DNA of 64,000 nt, taken from the NCBI RefSeq assembly GCF_018642165.1, contig NZ_JAHHZM010000021.1, forward strand, positions 1 to 64,000, in the 5' to 3' direction. The DNA is from Echinicola shivajiensis. Its GTDB lineage: Bacteria > Bacteroidota > Bacteroidia > Cytophagales > Cyclobacteriaceae. Under the pieces are notes generated by a model. The model was not told the DNA's origin, made no database searches, and was given only the letters and a program-made list of their open reading frames with translations. Shown piece by piece: positions 54,220 through 62,505 of this stretch (positions are counted from its first letter, which is position 1; the number at the start of each line of letters is the position of its first letter). Made by a program: the position numbers and the translations under genes.

Positions 54220-55962
54220 ATGAGTTTTCAAATAAAATCTCCCGGAGAAGCATACGATGTGATTATCGTCGGTTCAGGTGCTGGAGGGGGTATGGCCTCA
54301 AAAATCTTGTCTGAGGCAGGATTTTCAGTAGCCGTTGTTGAAGCGGGGGGAGATTTTGACCCTGCCAAAGAGGAAGACAGAACCCAACTTAGATTTCCAT
54401 GGGAATCTCCACGTAGAGGCGCCAGCACACAAAACAGACCTTTTGGTGATTTTGATGCGGCCATTGGTGGATGGGATATTGATGGTGAACCTTATACCAA
54501 AGCCGACGGGACTGAATTTGATTGGTTCAGGTCTAGGATGGTGGGTGGCCGTACCAACCACTGGGGAAGAATTTCCCTGCGTTTTGGGCCTAATGATTTT
54601 AAAAGAAAAAACATTGATGGTTTAGGTGACAACTGGCCTATCGGCTACGAAGACGTAAAGCCATATTATGATAAAGTAGATAAACTGATTGGGGTATTTG
54701 GCTCCAAAGAAGGAATCTATAATGAGCCAGATGGATTTTTCCTTCCACCTCCCAAGCCACGTTTGCATGAATTGTTCATCAAAAGGGGAGCAGATAAGGT
54801 CAATATCCCAGTAATGCCTTCTCGACTTTCCATTCTTACTAAGCCTATCAACAACGAAAGGGGAGCATGTTTCTTCTGTAACCAGTGTAACAGGGCTTGT
54901 CAAGCCTATGCCGATTTCTCTGCGGGTACTTGTTTGGTGAAACCAGCTATGAAAAAAGGCAAGGTAGACCTTTATACTTATGCCATGGTTCGTAAGGTTA
55001 CTACTGATGATAAAGGTTTGGCTACTGGAGTATCTTATATCAGCAAGGTAGATATGAAGGAATACAAGCTTAAGTCGAGAGTAGTGGTGTTGGGTGCTTC
55101 AGCTTGTGAGTCTGCCAGAATCATGTTGAACTCTAAGTCCAAGGCTCACCCTGATGGCTTGAGTAACAGCAGTGGTATGATCGGTAGATACCTACATGAC
55201 TCTACAGGTTCTGATAGAATGGGCTTCATTCCTGATTTGGTCGACAGACAAAAATACAATGAAGATGGTGTAGGCGGTATGCACGTCTATACTCCTTGGT
55301 GGTTGGACAACAGTAAGTTGGACTTTGCCAGAGGTTATCATATTGAATACTGGGGCGGTATGTCCATGCCAAGCTATGGTTTTGGTTTTGGAATGGATAC
55401 CATCAGAAAGCATATCAAGGATGAATTCGGAAATCCAGGAACTGCTGGTGGTTATGGTGCTGGATTGAAAAAAGATATTCGTCGTTATTTCGGAACCATG
55501 GTAGGTATGTCAGGAAGAGGGGAAAGTATCCCTCGTTATGAAAACTACTGTGAGATCGACAATAACACGGTGGATAAATACGGAATCCCAGTATTGAAAT
55601 TCAACTATAACTGGACAGACCAGGAAATCAATCAGGCTAAGCACATGCAGGACACCTTTGAAGAGGTGTTGACCAATGCGGGTGCAGTGTTATTTGGTGA
55701 AAAAGCCGGGCCAGATTCCAAATACGGTCTTCATGCCCCAGGTAGAATTATCCACGAAGTAGGTACAACCAGAATGGGGGATGATCCAAAAACATCTGTG
55801 TTGAACAGCAACTGCCAGGCACATGAGTGTAAAAACCTATTTGTGGTTGATGGTGGTTCATTTGTTTCTCAAGCTGATAAGAACCCTACTTGGACCATCT
55901 TGGCATTGGCTTGGAGAACATCAGACTATATTGTTAGCGAATTGAAAAAGAAAAATATCTAA
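54220..55962 (+). CDS. GMC-family FAD-dependent oxidoreductase, gluconate/glucose-dehydrogenase-type catalytic subunit
   Basis: 580 aa. The N-terminus has the FAD Rossmann loop (VGSGAGGGMASKIL); the C-terminus has the GMC segment with DGGSFVSQADKNPT, and HEVGTTRMGDDP. A Cys cluster C217-x2-C220-x2-C223-x3-C227 and Cys238 lies in the middle, at the region where FAD glucose dehydrogenases bind a 3Fe-4S cluster. There is no signal peptide; the next gene encodes a Tat-exported small subunit that probably carries this subunit to the periplasm. It should oxidise a sugar or polyol; the electron acceptor is not encoded nearby. Confidence 0.92.
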   Translation: MSFQIKSPGEAYDVIIVGSGAGGGMASKILSEAGFSVAVVEAGGDFDPAKEEDRTQLRFPWESPRRGASTQNRPFGDFDAAIGGWDIDGEPYTKADGTEFDWFRSRMVGGRTNHWGRISLRFGPNDFKRKNIDGLGDNWPIGYEDVKPYYDKVDKLIGVFGSKEGIYNEPDGFFLPPPKPRLHELFIKRGADKVNIPVMPSRLSILTKPINNERGACFFCNQCNRACQAYADFSAGTCLVKPAMKKGKVDLYTYAMVRKVTTDDKGLATGVSYISKVDMKEYKLKSRVVVLGASACESARIMLNSKSKAHPDGLSNSSGMIGRYLHDSTGSDRMGFIPDLVDRQKYNEDGVGGMHVYTPWWLDNSKLDFARGYHIEYWGGMSMPSYGFGFGMDTIRKHIKDEFGNPGTAGGYGAGLKKDIRRYFGTMVGMSGRGESIPRYENYCEIDNNTVDKYGIPVLKFNYNWTDQEINQAKHMQDTFEEVLTNAGAVLFGEKAGPDSKYGLHAPGRIIHEVGTTRMGDDPKTSVLNSNCQAHECKNLFVVDGGSFVSQADKNPTWTILALAWRTSDYIVSELKKKNI

Positions 55963-55973
55963 AGGACAGGACG

Positions 55974-56684
55974 ATGAATAGAAGAGAGAATTTAAAACTG
56001 CTATTTACTGGATCTTTGGCTTCTGGTCTATTTATGACTGGTTGTGGTCCTGAAGCCCCTAAGGAAATTGCCCATGCTCCAACTATCGGAGAGGGAACCA
56101 AATGGGGCAGGACTCCTGAAGAAATGATCCGCAATGCTGAATTGGAAGCGGAAGTTTTCTTTAGAGAGGATGAAATGAAAAAGTTGAACTACTTGGTAGA
56201 TGTGATCATTCCAAAAGACGATGTCTCTGGAAGTGCCACTGAAGCTGGAGTTCCTGATTTTATAGAGTTTATCGTCAAGGATATGCCATATTACAAAACT
56301 CCTATGAGAGGTGGATTGATGTGGCTGGATACTGAGGCAGAGGACAGGTTTGGCAAGCCATTTATGGAGGCGAGCGAAGATCAGCGAATTGAGATTATTG
56401 ACGATATCGCTTATCCTGATAAGGCCAAGCCAGAAATGAGCCGTGGTGTTAAGTTTTTCAACACCCTAAGAAACCTGACATCTACTGGTTTCTTTACTTC
56501 TCAAGAGGGCTTCAAAGACCTTGATTATAAAGGTAACCGTCCGAATGTTTGGGATGGTGTTCCTGATGAGGTAATGGCGAAACACGGATTCAAATTAGAA
56601 GAAAAATATATTCCTTTATATATGAACCCAGACACCAGGTCTACACTGGCACAATGGGATGATGAAGGAAATTTAATTGGTTAA
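55974..56684 (+). CDS. Gluconate 2-dehydrogenase subunit 3-type protein, Tat lipoprotein
   Basis: 236 aa. The N-terminus combines a twin-arginine signal (NRRENLKLLF) with a lipobox-like FMTGC (Cys25), so it is probably a Tat-exported lipoprotein. The body matches the gluconate_2-dh3 family (VDVIIPKDDVSGSATEAGVPDFIEF). It starts 12 bp after the GMC gene. In FAD dehydrogenase complexes this small subunit carries the Tat signal and escorts the folded flavin subunit across the membrane. Confidence 0.92.
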   Translation: MNRRENLKLLFTGSLASGLFMTGCGPEAPKEIAHAPTIGEGTKWGRTPEEMIRNAELEAEVFFREDEMKKLNYLVDVIIPKDDVSGSATEAGVPDFIEFIVKDMPYYKTPMRGGLMWLDTEAEDRFGKPFMEASEDQRIEIIDDIAYPDKAKPEMSRGVKFFNTLRNLTSTGFFTSQEGFKDLDYKGNRPNVWDGVPDEVMAKHGFKLEEKYIPLYMNPDTRSTLAQWDDEGNLIG

Positions 56685-56703
56685 TTGTTTGTTTTGGATG
56701 TAA

Positions 56704-56739
56704 AAAGGCCTTCCGCTATGGCGGATGGCTTTTTTTTTC
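56704..56739 (+). terminator. Terminator of the GMC operon
   Basis: Imperfect stem AAAGGCCTTCCGC / GCGGATGGCTTT (56705-56732) followed by a run of nine T residues. Confidence 0.85.
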
Positions 56740-56755
56740 TAAAAAATTTAATGCA

Positions 56756-57103
56756 ATGGGTAAATATTCCTTGAAAATTGTCTTAGCAGTATTTTCGCTG
56801 ACACTGTTTTTTGTGATACTTTTGGGGCATTATATTCAGGAAATAAAAACCATTACTCTTATTCTTTCCGCTCCCCTATTGTTGATCTTGGCGGGGGTGT
56901 TTTTATCAAAAATGAAATTGGAATCCCTTTTTAAATTTCTCTTAAGCTACTTTAGTGTTACCTGTCTGATCTTATTGATCAATGAATATATCCATATATG
57001 GGTACCATTGCATATTGTTTGGCTGGCGGGAAATGTTTTAATCTTGGCCTTGATACTGTATATAAGAGGTGTTTTTAGAAAGTCTATAAAAAAAACGGGC
57101 TAA
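56756..57103 (+). CDS. Small four-segment membrane protein of unknown function
   Basis: 115 aa with four hydrophobic segments (about 6-27, 32-50, 57-76 and 82-104) and a basic C-terminus (RGVFRKSIKKTG). No family recognised. It sits right after the terminator of the GMC operon on the same strand, and is convergent with the next gene. Confidence 0.7.
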   Translation: MGKYSLKIVLAVFSLTLFFVILLGHYIQEIKTITLILSAPLLLILAGVFLSKMKLESLFKFLLSYFSVTCLILLINEYIHIWVPLHIVWLAGNVLILALILYIRGVFRKSIKKTG

Positions 57104-57133
57104 CCCCATTCTATAAAAAGCCTTCGGAAATAA

Positions 57134-57589
57134 TTACTTCCATCTCTCGAATACCATTTTTGCTTCCTGCTCTGTACCATTGATGATAGGGGCCAGGATG
57201 AGGCTTTTTCCATCCAGCTGAATGATTTTGGCCTTTTTGCTTCGATCTCGGTTGATTTCATTTATTATAAGCACATTGCCCTCCAAGTTATATTCTGCTT
57301 GCCTTTGCACGATATCACCTCTTTCCAAATCGGTGAAGTCGAGTTGCTTTTCGTCTTTGAATTTATAGTAAGTATTGGACATTAGGATTTTAATCCTTTC
57401 CTCCATGGCCATTCTTTTTTCTGGATTGGCAGATAAGTAAGCCTTTGAATCCCTAATCTGATCCACTGCTTCGTTTTTTACCAATTTCCATTCTCCAACA
57501 AGAAGTTCCGATTGAAGTTCTTGGGCATGTGAAAGTCCAAGTCCAAGTGAGCAAATAAGGAGAAGCGTAATCAAGAAAATCCTATGCAT
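57134..57589 (-). CDS. Exported lipocalin-like protein
   Basis: 151 aa with a signal peptide (RIFLITLLLICSLGLGLSHAQ). The mature part opens LLVGEWKLVKNEAV and contains beta-type strands (YKFKDEKQLDF, YNLEGNVLIINEI, KSLILAPI), the usual pattern of small lipocalin-like proteins of Bacteroidota. No function is known. It ends 30 bp from the convergent small membrane gene. Confidence 0.75.
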   Translation of the reverse strand: MHRIFLITLLLICSLGLGLSHAQELQSELLVGEWKLVKNEAVDQIRDSKAYLSANPEKRMAMEERIKILMSNTYYKFKDEKQLDFTDLERGDIVQRQAEYNLEGNVLIINEINRDRSKKAKIIQLDGKSLILAPIINGTEQEAKMVFERWK

Positions 57590-58303
57590 AACCAGTAGTT
57601 GTCATGAGTTGTTTTTTGTCAGCTGTGAATATACTAAATCAAAACACAAGCCAGTCTGTTACCAGTCTTAACTTAATATATCTATTGGCTTATTTTGTGA
57701 AATTTTGGCTAAATAAGAAGTGGATTTTTTTGAGCTATGTGTATCCGTATCATTTAACATATCCTCTGAGAAACGAAATATTCATCGAAATCATTTGTTT
57801 GGCCTTTGGAGCATTCGGTTTTGGAACGGTTGAGGAGAGCGTTAAGAAAATGAGCTAGCTCGCGTCGTGGAGGGATGAGCGTAAAGAAAACAGTCAGTGA
57901 CTGTTTTTAGCGAGTAGCCAGCTTGCAGGGCAGGCTCTCTCGTTTCGAGATCGTTTCCTCAGCATAAAGCACCTGTCTCGATCACTATCGATTCCTATAT
58001 CCGCTCATTTTTAGCCCGTAACAAGTGTTTCAAAATCAAATTGAGAAAATAGCCCTAATCGAAACTGTATTTGACTCAATTTGGAGAAGGCTCCACGGCC
58101 TAGATTTCCTGCCTGCCGGCAAGGCAGGTTTGCCTACTTTTTCATCAATGGAAATGCGAAGCATTCATGATGACCATCAAGAATAAAACATTACCTGAAT
58201 AAAAAGTAGGAAAGCTTAAAAATAATCTAATGGCTATGTTTAGTAAAGCAGATACACATATTTTATTATATTAAGTGTGTAAAAAACGATAACCCAAAAA
58301 CAA
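57590..58303. other. 714-bp region with palindromic elements, no convincing gene
   Basis: An 84-codon frame at 57604-57858 has weak coding character. From 57850 to 58012 the DNA is less AT-rich and structured: AAAACAGTCA/TGACTGTTTT palindrome at 57887-57907, and AAAATGAGC (57847-57855) facing GCTCATTTT (58002-58010). A CCTGCCT/AGGCAGG hairpin lies at 58109-58128. This could be a degraded repeat element or an RNA; the sequence does not decide. Confidence 0.55.
58109..58128. repeat. CCTGCCT-GCCGGCA-AGGCAGG hairpin (copy 1)
   Basis: 7-bp GC-rich stem in AT-rich DNA. A related sequence, CCTGCCTGTCCGGCTAGGCAGG, is at 61601-61622. Both are followed by TTTG. A short dispersed palindrome. Confidence 0.75.
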
Positions 58304-59677
58304 ATGTCAACAACAACCACCAACAAAAAACGAAGAGAGTTTATCAGTAAAGCGAGCATGATGGCGGCCGGTTCATTTTTTGTTCATCCAATCGCAAAAG
58401 CCCTGGCATTAAGGGATGATCCAAGCAAAAAATTACGTATTGCCCTAGTAGGAACTGGTATACGTGGAACCAGCATGTTCGGGAGAAGTGTGATGGAGGA
58501 GTATTCCAATGAAGTGGAATTTGTAGGCCTGTCAGATATCAATGAAGGGAGGTTGGCTTATGGAAAGAAATATATAGGTGTAGACTGTCCTACCTTTGTG
58601 GATTTTGATGAAATGATGGCGAAAGTAAAGCCTGATGTGCTTATTGTAACGACCATGGACTGTACCCATGATGAGTTTATCATCAAGGGATTGGAAGCAG
58701 GGGCCAATGTGATCACGGAAAAACCTATGACCACGGATGAAGTCAAATGTCAAAATATCCTAAATGCTGAAAGGAGAACAGGCAAGAAGGTCATTGTGAC
58801 CTTCAATTACCGTTACAGCCCCCACCGCCAGAAAATTTACGAATTGCTGCATAGTGGAGAGATAGGTAAAGTAACCTCAGTGGATTTTCATTGGTATTTG
58901 GATACGGATCATGGTGCTTCTTATTTCAGAAGATGGCATGGATATCGAGAAAAGGGAGGAACTTTGCTGGTGCATAAGGCTACTCACCATTTTGATTTGC
59001 TCAATTGGTGGTTGGACTCCGATCCAGCGGAAGTATTTGCTTACGGTAAGTTGGAGTTTTATGGCAAAAATGGCAAGTTCCGACATACCAATTGTCGGCC
59101 CTGTCCACATAAGGACAAATGTGATTTCTACTGGGATATCACCAAAAGCGAAAGGCTAACTGGTCTTTATACTGATAACGAAGAGTATGATGGTTATTTA
59201 AGGGATGGCTGTGTCTATCGAGAAGATATCGATATCTATGATAAGATGGCCGTACAGATCAAGTACATGAATGATGTTCAGGTCAGTTATTCACTGACTA
59301 CATATTCGCCCTATGAAGGCTATCGCATTGCCTTCAATGGCACTGAAGGTAGGCTGGAAGCATGGATCAAAGAGAGCCAACCTTGGGAGGAGAAGCCAGC
59401 CGATGAAATCAGGGTGACCAAAAACTTTGCTGATACGGAGATCATCACCATTCCACATTCAGGTGGAGGCCATGGTGGAGGAGATACCAGGTTGAAGGAT
59501 AAACTCTTTAAGGATCCGAATATGGCTGATCCTTACAGGCAATCTGCAGGGACCAGGGATGGAGCCATGTCCATCTTGATTGGGATTGCAGCCAGAAAAA
59601 GCATAGAAGCCCAAAAACCTATAAAGGTGGCTGACTTAGTGGATATCAAGCTACAAGCCAAGCGACCAAAGGTTTAG
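58304..59677 (+). CDS. Exported Gfo/Idh/MocA-family oxidoreductase
   Basis: 457 aa. A twin-arginine-type signal (KKRREFISKASMMAAGSFF, Arg10-Arg11) suggests folded export with the NAD(P) bound. The Rossmann loop is VGTGIRG, and the family EKP motif is Glu139-Lys140-Pro141. HKATHHFD (224-231) lies at the active site. Four cysteines, C264-x2-C267-x5-C273 and C303, may bind a metal. Members of this group act on sugars or cleave glycosides by a redox mechanism (GH109-like); the substrate is unknown. The 3' end is echoed by two fossil gene tails in the repeats downstream. Confidence 0.9.
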   Translation: MSTTTTNKKRREFISKASMMAAGSFFVHPIAKALALRDDPSKKLRIALVGTGIRGTSMFGRSVMEEYSNEVEFVGLSDINEGRLAYGKKYIGVDCPTFVDFDEMMAKVKPDVLIVTTMDCTHDEFIIKGLEAGANVITEKPMTTDEVKCQNILNAERRTGKKVIVTFNYRYSPHRQKIYELLHSGEIGKVTSVDFHWYLDTDHGASYFRRWHGYREKGGTLLVHKATHHFDLLNWWLDSDPAEVFAYGKLEFYGKNGKFRHTNCRPCPHKDKCDFYWDITKSERLTGLYTDNEEYDGYLRDGCVYREDIDIYDKMAVQIKYMNDVQVSYSLTTYSPYEGYRIAFNGTEGRLEAWIKESQPWEEKPADEIRVTKNFADTEIITIPHSGGGHGGGDTRLKDKLFKDPNMADPYRQSAGTRDGAMSILIGIAARKSIEAQKPIKVADLVDIKLQAKRPKV

Positions 59678-59880
59678 GAAGGTTTTCACGCAAAGTGCGC
59701 TAAGAAGTCGCTAAGTTCGCTAAAGGTTTTTGGGATGATTTATAGTGTGGCTGAACCCAATGATTTTCGATTTCATTTTACAAACGATGACTGTCAAGAT
59801 CATTTACAGAGTGGAAAAAGTATCCTTTGTGTTCTTTGCATCACCTTTACAGTTCTTTGCGTGAACACATTATGTTTTCT

Positions 59881-59955
59881 GACAAGGCCTCAAAGTCCAT
59901 AATAGTAACAGACCTTGTGGATATCAAACTGGAATCCAAGCGGCCTAAGGTTTAG
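59881..59955 (+). pseudogene. Fossil 3' end of a Gfo/Idh/MocA paralog (copy A)
   Basis: 24 codons plus stop read DKASKSIIVTDLVDIKLESK and so on to KRPKV-stop. The real gene ends with IEAQKPIKVADLVDIK, then LQAKRPKV-stop. The match in the same frame with clear differences shows that this came from a related gene, not a simple copy of the neighbour. The rest of that gene is missing. Confidence 0.8.
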
Positions 59956-60158
59956 GAAGGTTTTCACGCAAAGCGTGCGAAGAAGTCGCTAAGTTCGCTA
60001 AAGGTTTTTGGGATGATTTATAGTGTGGCTGAACCCAATGATTTTCGATTTCATTTTACAAACGATGACTGTCAAGATCATTTACAGAGTGGAAAAAGTA
60101 TCCTTTGTGTTCTTTGCATCACCTTTACAGTTCTTTGCGTGAACACATTATGTTTTCT

Positions 60159-60233
60159 GACAAGGCCTCAAAGTCCATAATAGTAACAGACCTTGTGGAT
60201 ATCAAACTGGAATCCAAGCGACCAAAGGTTTAG
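60159..60233 (+). pseudogene. Fossil 3' end of a Gfo/Idh/MocA paralog (copy B)
   Basis: Second copy of the same tail, 278 bp after the first. Its last codons (CGACCAAAGGTT) match the intact gene at 59666-59674 rather than copy A, which points to recombination or gene conversion between the tails. Confidence 0.8.
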
Positions 60234-60345
60234 GAAGGTTTTTCACGCAAAGCGCGCGAAGAAGTCGCTAAGTTCGCTAAAGGTTTTTAGAGCAGAGAAA
60301 GTAGCTTTGCATACCCACGTATCAATTTATTATATTTTAATTTCT

Positions 60346-60371
60346 AACCCGCGTTTGTAACGCGGGTTTTT
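60346..60371 (+). terminator. Hairpin AACCCGCGTT-TGT-AACGCGGGTT with T run
   Basis: 10-bp perfect stem followed by TTT. It can work as a terminator, but no gene ends near it on the plus strand apart from the fossil tails. It belongs to the TTTGTAA palindrome family together with CGCATT-TGT-AATGCG at 60379-60393. Confidence 0.6.
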
Positions 60372-60378
60372 AAATTAG

Positions 60379-60393
60379 CGCATTTGTAATGCG
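60379..60393. repeat. Palindrome CGCATT-TGT-AATGCG
   Basis: 6-bp stem with the same TGT loop as the hairpin at 60346, 7 bp after its T run. Part of a dispersed family also seen at 41739-41878. Confidence 0.7.
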
Positions 60394-60547
60394 GCAATTG
60401 GAATATAGGGTTATTATATAAACCTAAGGTAGCGAATGAGACATATCGCAAGAGAGGTCAGGACAGTACTTAAAAAAATCCACCCGCATTTATTTACTGT
60501 AGCAGTTGAGCAGGAAATAACGTCTAGTGAAAAAACAATTTTTAGTT

Positions 60548-61195
60548 ATGATGAAAAAACTTCTTTTACTATCGTTTTTCCTGATCCAAAATGGCCTTTA
60601 CGCACAAAATATTTCCAAATGGAATTTAGGGTTAGAATTTTCTTGGGATCAATTGAACTTGGCGGAGGGAATCTACCAATCTGATTATTTAGTGACTTTA
60701 GGAACCTCTATAGGTTATAATGTCGATTTCAACCAGTTTAACTATAGCCTTGGATTTACGGGACAGTATAAGTTTAATGAAAAGCTAGGGCTATCTACTG
60801 GATTATTGTATTCGAATAAGGATTTTACCGGGGCTTTTGATTGTTCTGTATGTTTTCTGAGGGGAAGAGGTATTCCAAATCCAAGAATCATTGAACAACA
60901 GTTTTTGAGCATCCCCTTGTCATTGGATTACAGCTTGTCCACGGGGAGATTAAGGCCAGTATTGACAGGAGGTTTTAGGAATAATATTGAGATCAAAAAT
61001 GATTTGGAGGAATATAGTAAAGGTTACTTTTTAGAGGGGTTTTTGGGAGCTTCCGTGAAGTATGACCTGGCAGAAAAGCTCAATGCAGGCATCGGCTATC
61101 GCTACCAAACTGCCTTGTCCGATCTCTACAAAACGGATGAGTTTAATCTAAGGACGAGTAGTTTATTTTTGCAATTGAATTATGTTTTAAAATAG
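60548..61195 (+). CDS. Small outer-membrane beta-barrel protein
   Basis: 215 aa from ATG 60548, which begins the signal peptide MMKKLLLLSFFLIQNGLYAQ; a GTG at 60527 is an alternative. The mature protein shows alternating strands (SWDQLNLAEGIYQSDYLVTLGTSIGYN is split into two, YNVDFNQFNYSLGFTGQY, LSIPLSLDYSLSTGRLRPVLTGGF) and ends in an aromatic-flanked strand (SSLFLQLNYVLK), as in the porin/OmpA-barrel family PF13568. Function unknown. Lone gene after the repeat region. Confidence 0.82.
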   Translation: MMKKLLLLSFFLIQNGLYAQNISKWNLGLEFSWDQLNLAEGIYQSDYLVTLGTSIGYNVDFNQFNYSLGFTGQYKFNEKLGLSTGLLYSNKDFTGAFDCSVCFLRGRGIPNPRIIEQQFLSIPLSLDYSLSTGRLRPVLTGGFRNNIEIKNDLEEYSKGYFLEGFLGASVKYDLAEKLNAGIGYRYQTALSDLYKTDEFNLRTSSLFLQLNYVLK

Positions 61196-61246
61196 TGAAG
61201 AATAGTTCGAATACTTATCCTGTCTTGGTATGAAATGTTACAGCAA

Positions 61247-61285
61247 TTCCATCGGTCATTGGGCTTGTCGAAATGACCCATGGAA
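61247..61285. repeat. Hairpin with conserved GCTTGTCGAA loop (copy 2)
   Basis: Stem TTCCATCGGTCATT (61247-61260) / AATGACCCATGGAA (61272-61285) with one mismatched pair and loop GGGCTTGTCGA. The stem differs fully from copy 1 at 49483 while the loop core is kept. Confidence 0.75.
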
Positions 61286-61600
61286 ATAGAATGTTTTTTG
61301 ATGTCATTATCTCCTTGATATTTGAAGAAATTTCAAGCTTTTCTAATAATGCAATGCGCCGATTTGCAATGTCATTAAATCAACTTGTAGCACTCGTAAA
61401 TAAGAAAATAATGGTAGTTTTATAAGCGCTTTAATTAAGCTGATTTTCTAGCTCTATATGAAATAGTGTGGCTAAACCTTCCAAGAAAAAGTGCCATGGA
61501 CTAAAAACTTCTGAGATCAGACCAACGAATAAGATGGTCCGCCTTGCAGGTATTGGGCGTTAAGAAATTAAAGAAGAGGGTAAGCAAGAAGGCAGGCTTG

Positions 61601-61622
61601 CCTGCCTGTCCGGCTAGGCAGG
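61601..61622. repeat. CCTGCCT..AGGCAGG palindrome (copy 2)
   Basis: CCTGCCTGTCCGGCTAGGCAGG, preceded by another AGGCAGG (61590-61596) that could pair with CCTGCCT to form an alternative hairpin. Related to 58109-58128. Confidence 0.75.
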
Positions 61623-61759
61623 TTTGACGAATTGATGATCAAAGAGGTGACTGGCAGCTAAACAGGAGGAGTTTGCCTGCATGAGGAAGGGCTTTAATTT
61701 TAGCTCAATAGCTGTGGAAGACTAGCACATGACCATACAAGATTAAAAATAAACAGGAA

Positions 61760-62161
61760 ATGGAAAGCAGGACATTTGAATATCCAATGATTATCAAGGA
61801 ATTTCACTTGGATACTTTTGGGCATGTAAACAATGCCACCTATCTGGAAATATATGAGGAGGCCCGCTGGCAGTTTATTACGGAGAATGGCTATGGCCTG
61901 AAGGAAATCAAGGCAACGGGTTTAGGACCAGTGATTTTGGACATTAAAATTCGCTTTATCAAAGAATTGAAGTTACGGGAGCAGATCACCATTTTTTCAA
62001 AAACTACTGAATATAATTCCAAAGTAGGGATCATCAAGCAATGGATTGTTGACAGCCAAGGCAATAAATGCTCTGATGTTGAGATGAGCATTGGATTATT
62101 TGATACCACGGCCAGGAAACTGGTAAAGCCAACAGAGGAGTGGCTAAAAGCGATTTCTTGA
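61760..62161 (+). CDS. Acyl-CoA thioesterase, 4HBT/YbgC-like hotdog protein
   Basis: 133 aa. The N-terminal signature LDTFGHVNNATYLEIYEEARW contains the catalytic Asp18 and the HVNN turn of the 4-hydroxybenzoyl-CoA thioesterase family. It probably hydrolyses a short or medium acyl-CoA in the cytoplasm. Single gene; a hairpin lies 50 bp downstream. Confidence 0.9.
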   Translation: MESRTFEYPMIIKEFHLDTFGHVNNATYLEIYEEARWQFITENGYGLKEIKATGLGPVILDIKIRFIKELKLREQITIFSKTTEYNSKVGIIKQWIVDSQGNKCSDVEMSIGLFDTTARKLVKPTEEWLKAIS

Positions 62162-62505
62162 TTTAGATATTTAGATCTTAGACTAAAGATTGGGCTGAGC
62201 ATGCAGCTCTGAATCCCCGAGCTTCTAAGCTTGGGGATTTAGTGTTGGGGTTAGGTTTAATTGATAAGCTTTCAAATGTTTAGGATGTAATTTTTTGTAT
62301 ATTATACAATAGCCGTTTTTCATCATAAAATGATGATCATACTGTGAGGTCAAAAAAATCATAGGATCATAAGATTGTCTTTCATTTTCAATTGACGCTT
62401 GATCTATTGTGTCCATTTGGAAGGCTTATACACTGAGAATATCCTGGGAAGACTGCTATTAGGATTTGACTAAACTTCAACTTAGCTAACCTTAAATCTA
62501 AAATC
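62162..62505. other. Intergenic region with a hairpin
   Basis: Stem AATCCCCGAGCTT (62212-62224) / AAGCTTGGGGATT (62227-62239) with one G-T pair, a possible transcript end for the thioesterase gene, though without a real T run. A 63-codon minus-strand frame at 62225-62416 overlaps this hairpin and lacks coding character. Confidence 0.6.

Larger units (their letters stand above)
59678..60289 (+). repeat. Tandem 278-bp repeats (two full copies and one partial)
   Basis: Copy A 59678-59955, copy B 59956-60233, partial third copy 60234-60289. The copies are almost identical, differing at the CGCAAAG..GCG.GAAGTCGC segment near the start and at CGGCCTAAGG/CGACCAAAGG near the end. Each unit has an inner element with inverted ends, TTCACGCAAAG (59685-59695) and CTTTGCGTGAA (59855-59865), and then the tail of a gene related to the one ending at 59677. 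Confidence 0.92.
61196..61759. other. 564-bp intergenic region with dispersed repeats
   Basis: It contains hairpin copy 2 of the GCTTGTCGAA-loop family (61247-61285), a GC-rich palindromic element at 61591-61622, and a short sequence AATAGTGTGGCTAAACC (about 61464) similar to TATAGTGTGGCTGAACCC inside the 278-bp repeats. No gene is supported. Confidence 0.6.

Noticed and set aside
57604-57858. 84-codon plus-strand frame
   Set aside because: Coding character is weak, it starts just upstream of a minus-strand gene's start and its end runs into a structured repeat-like region; no family pattern.
62225-62416. 63-codon minus-strand frame
   Set aside because: Overlaps a hairpin, composition is not protein-like and no start context is evident.
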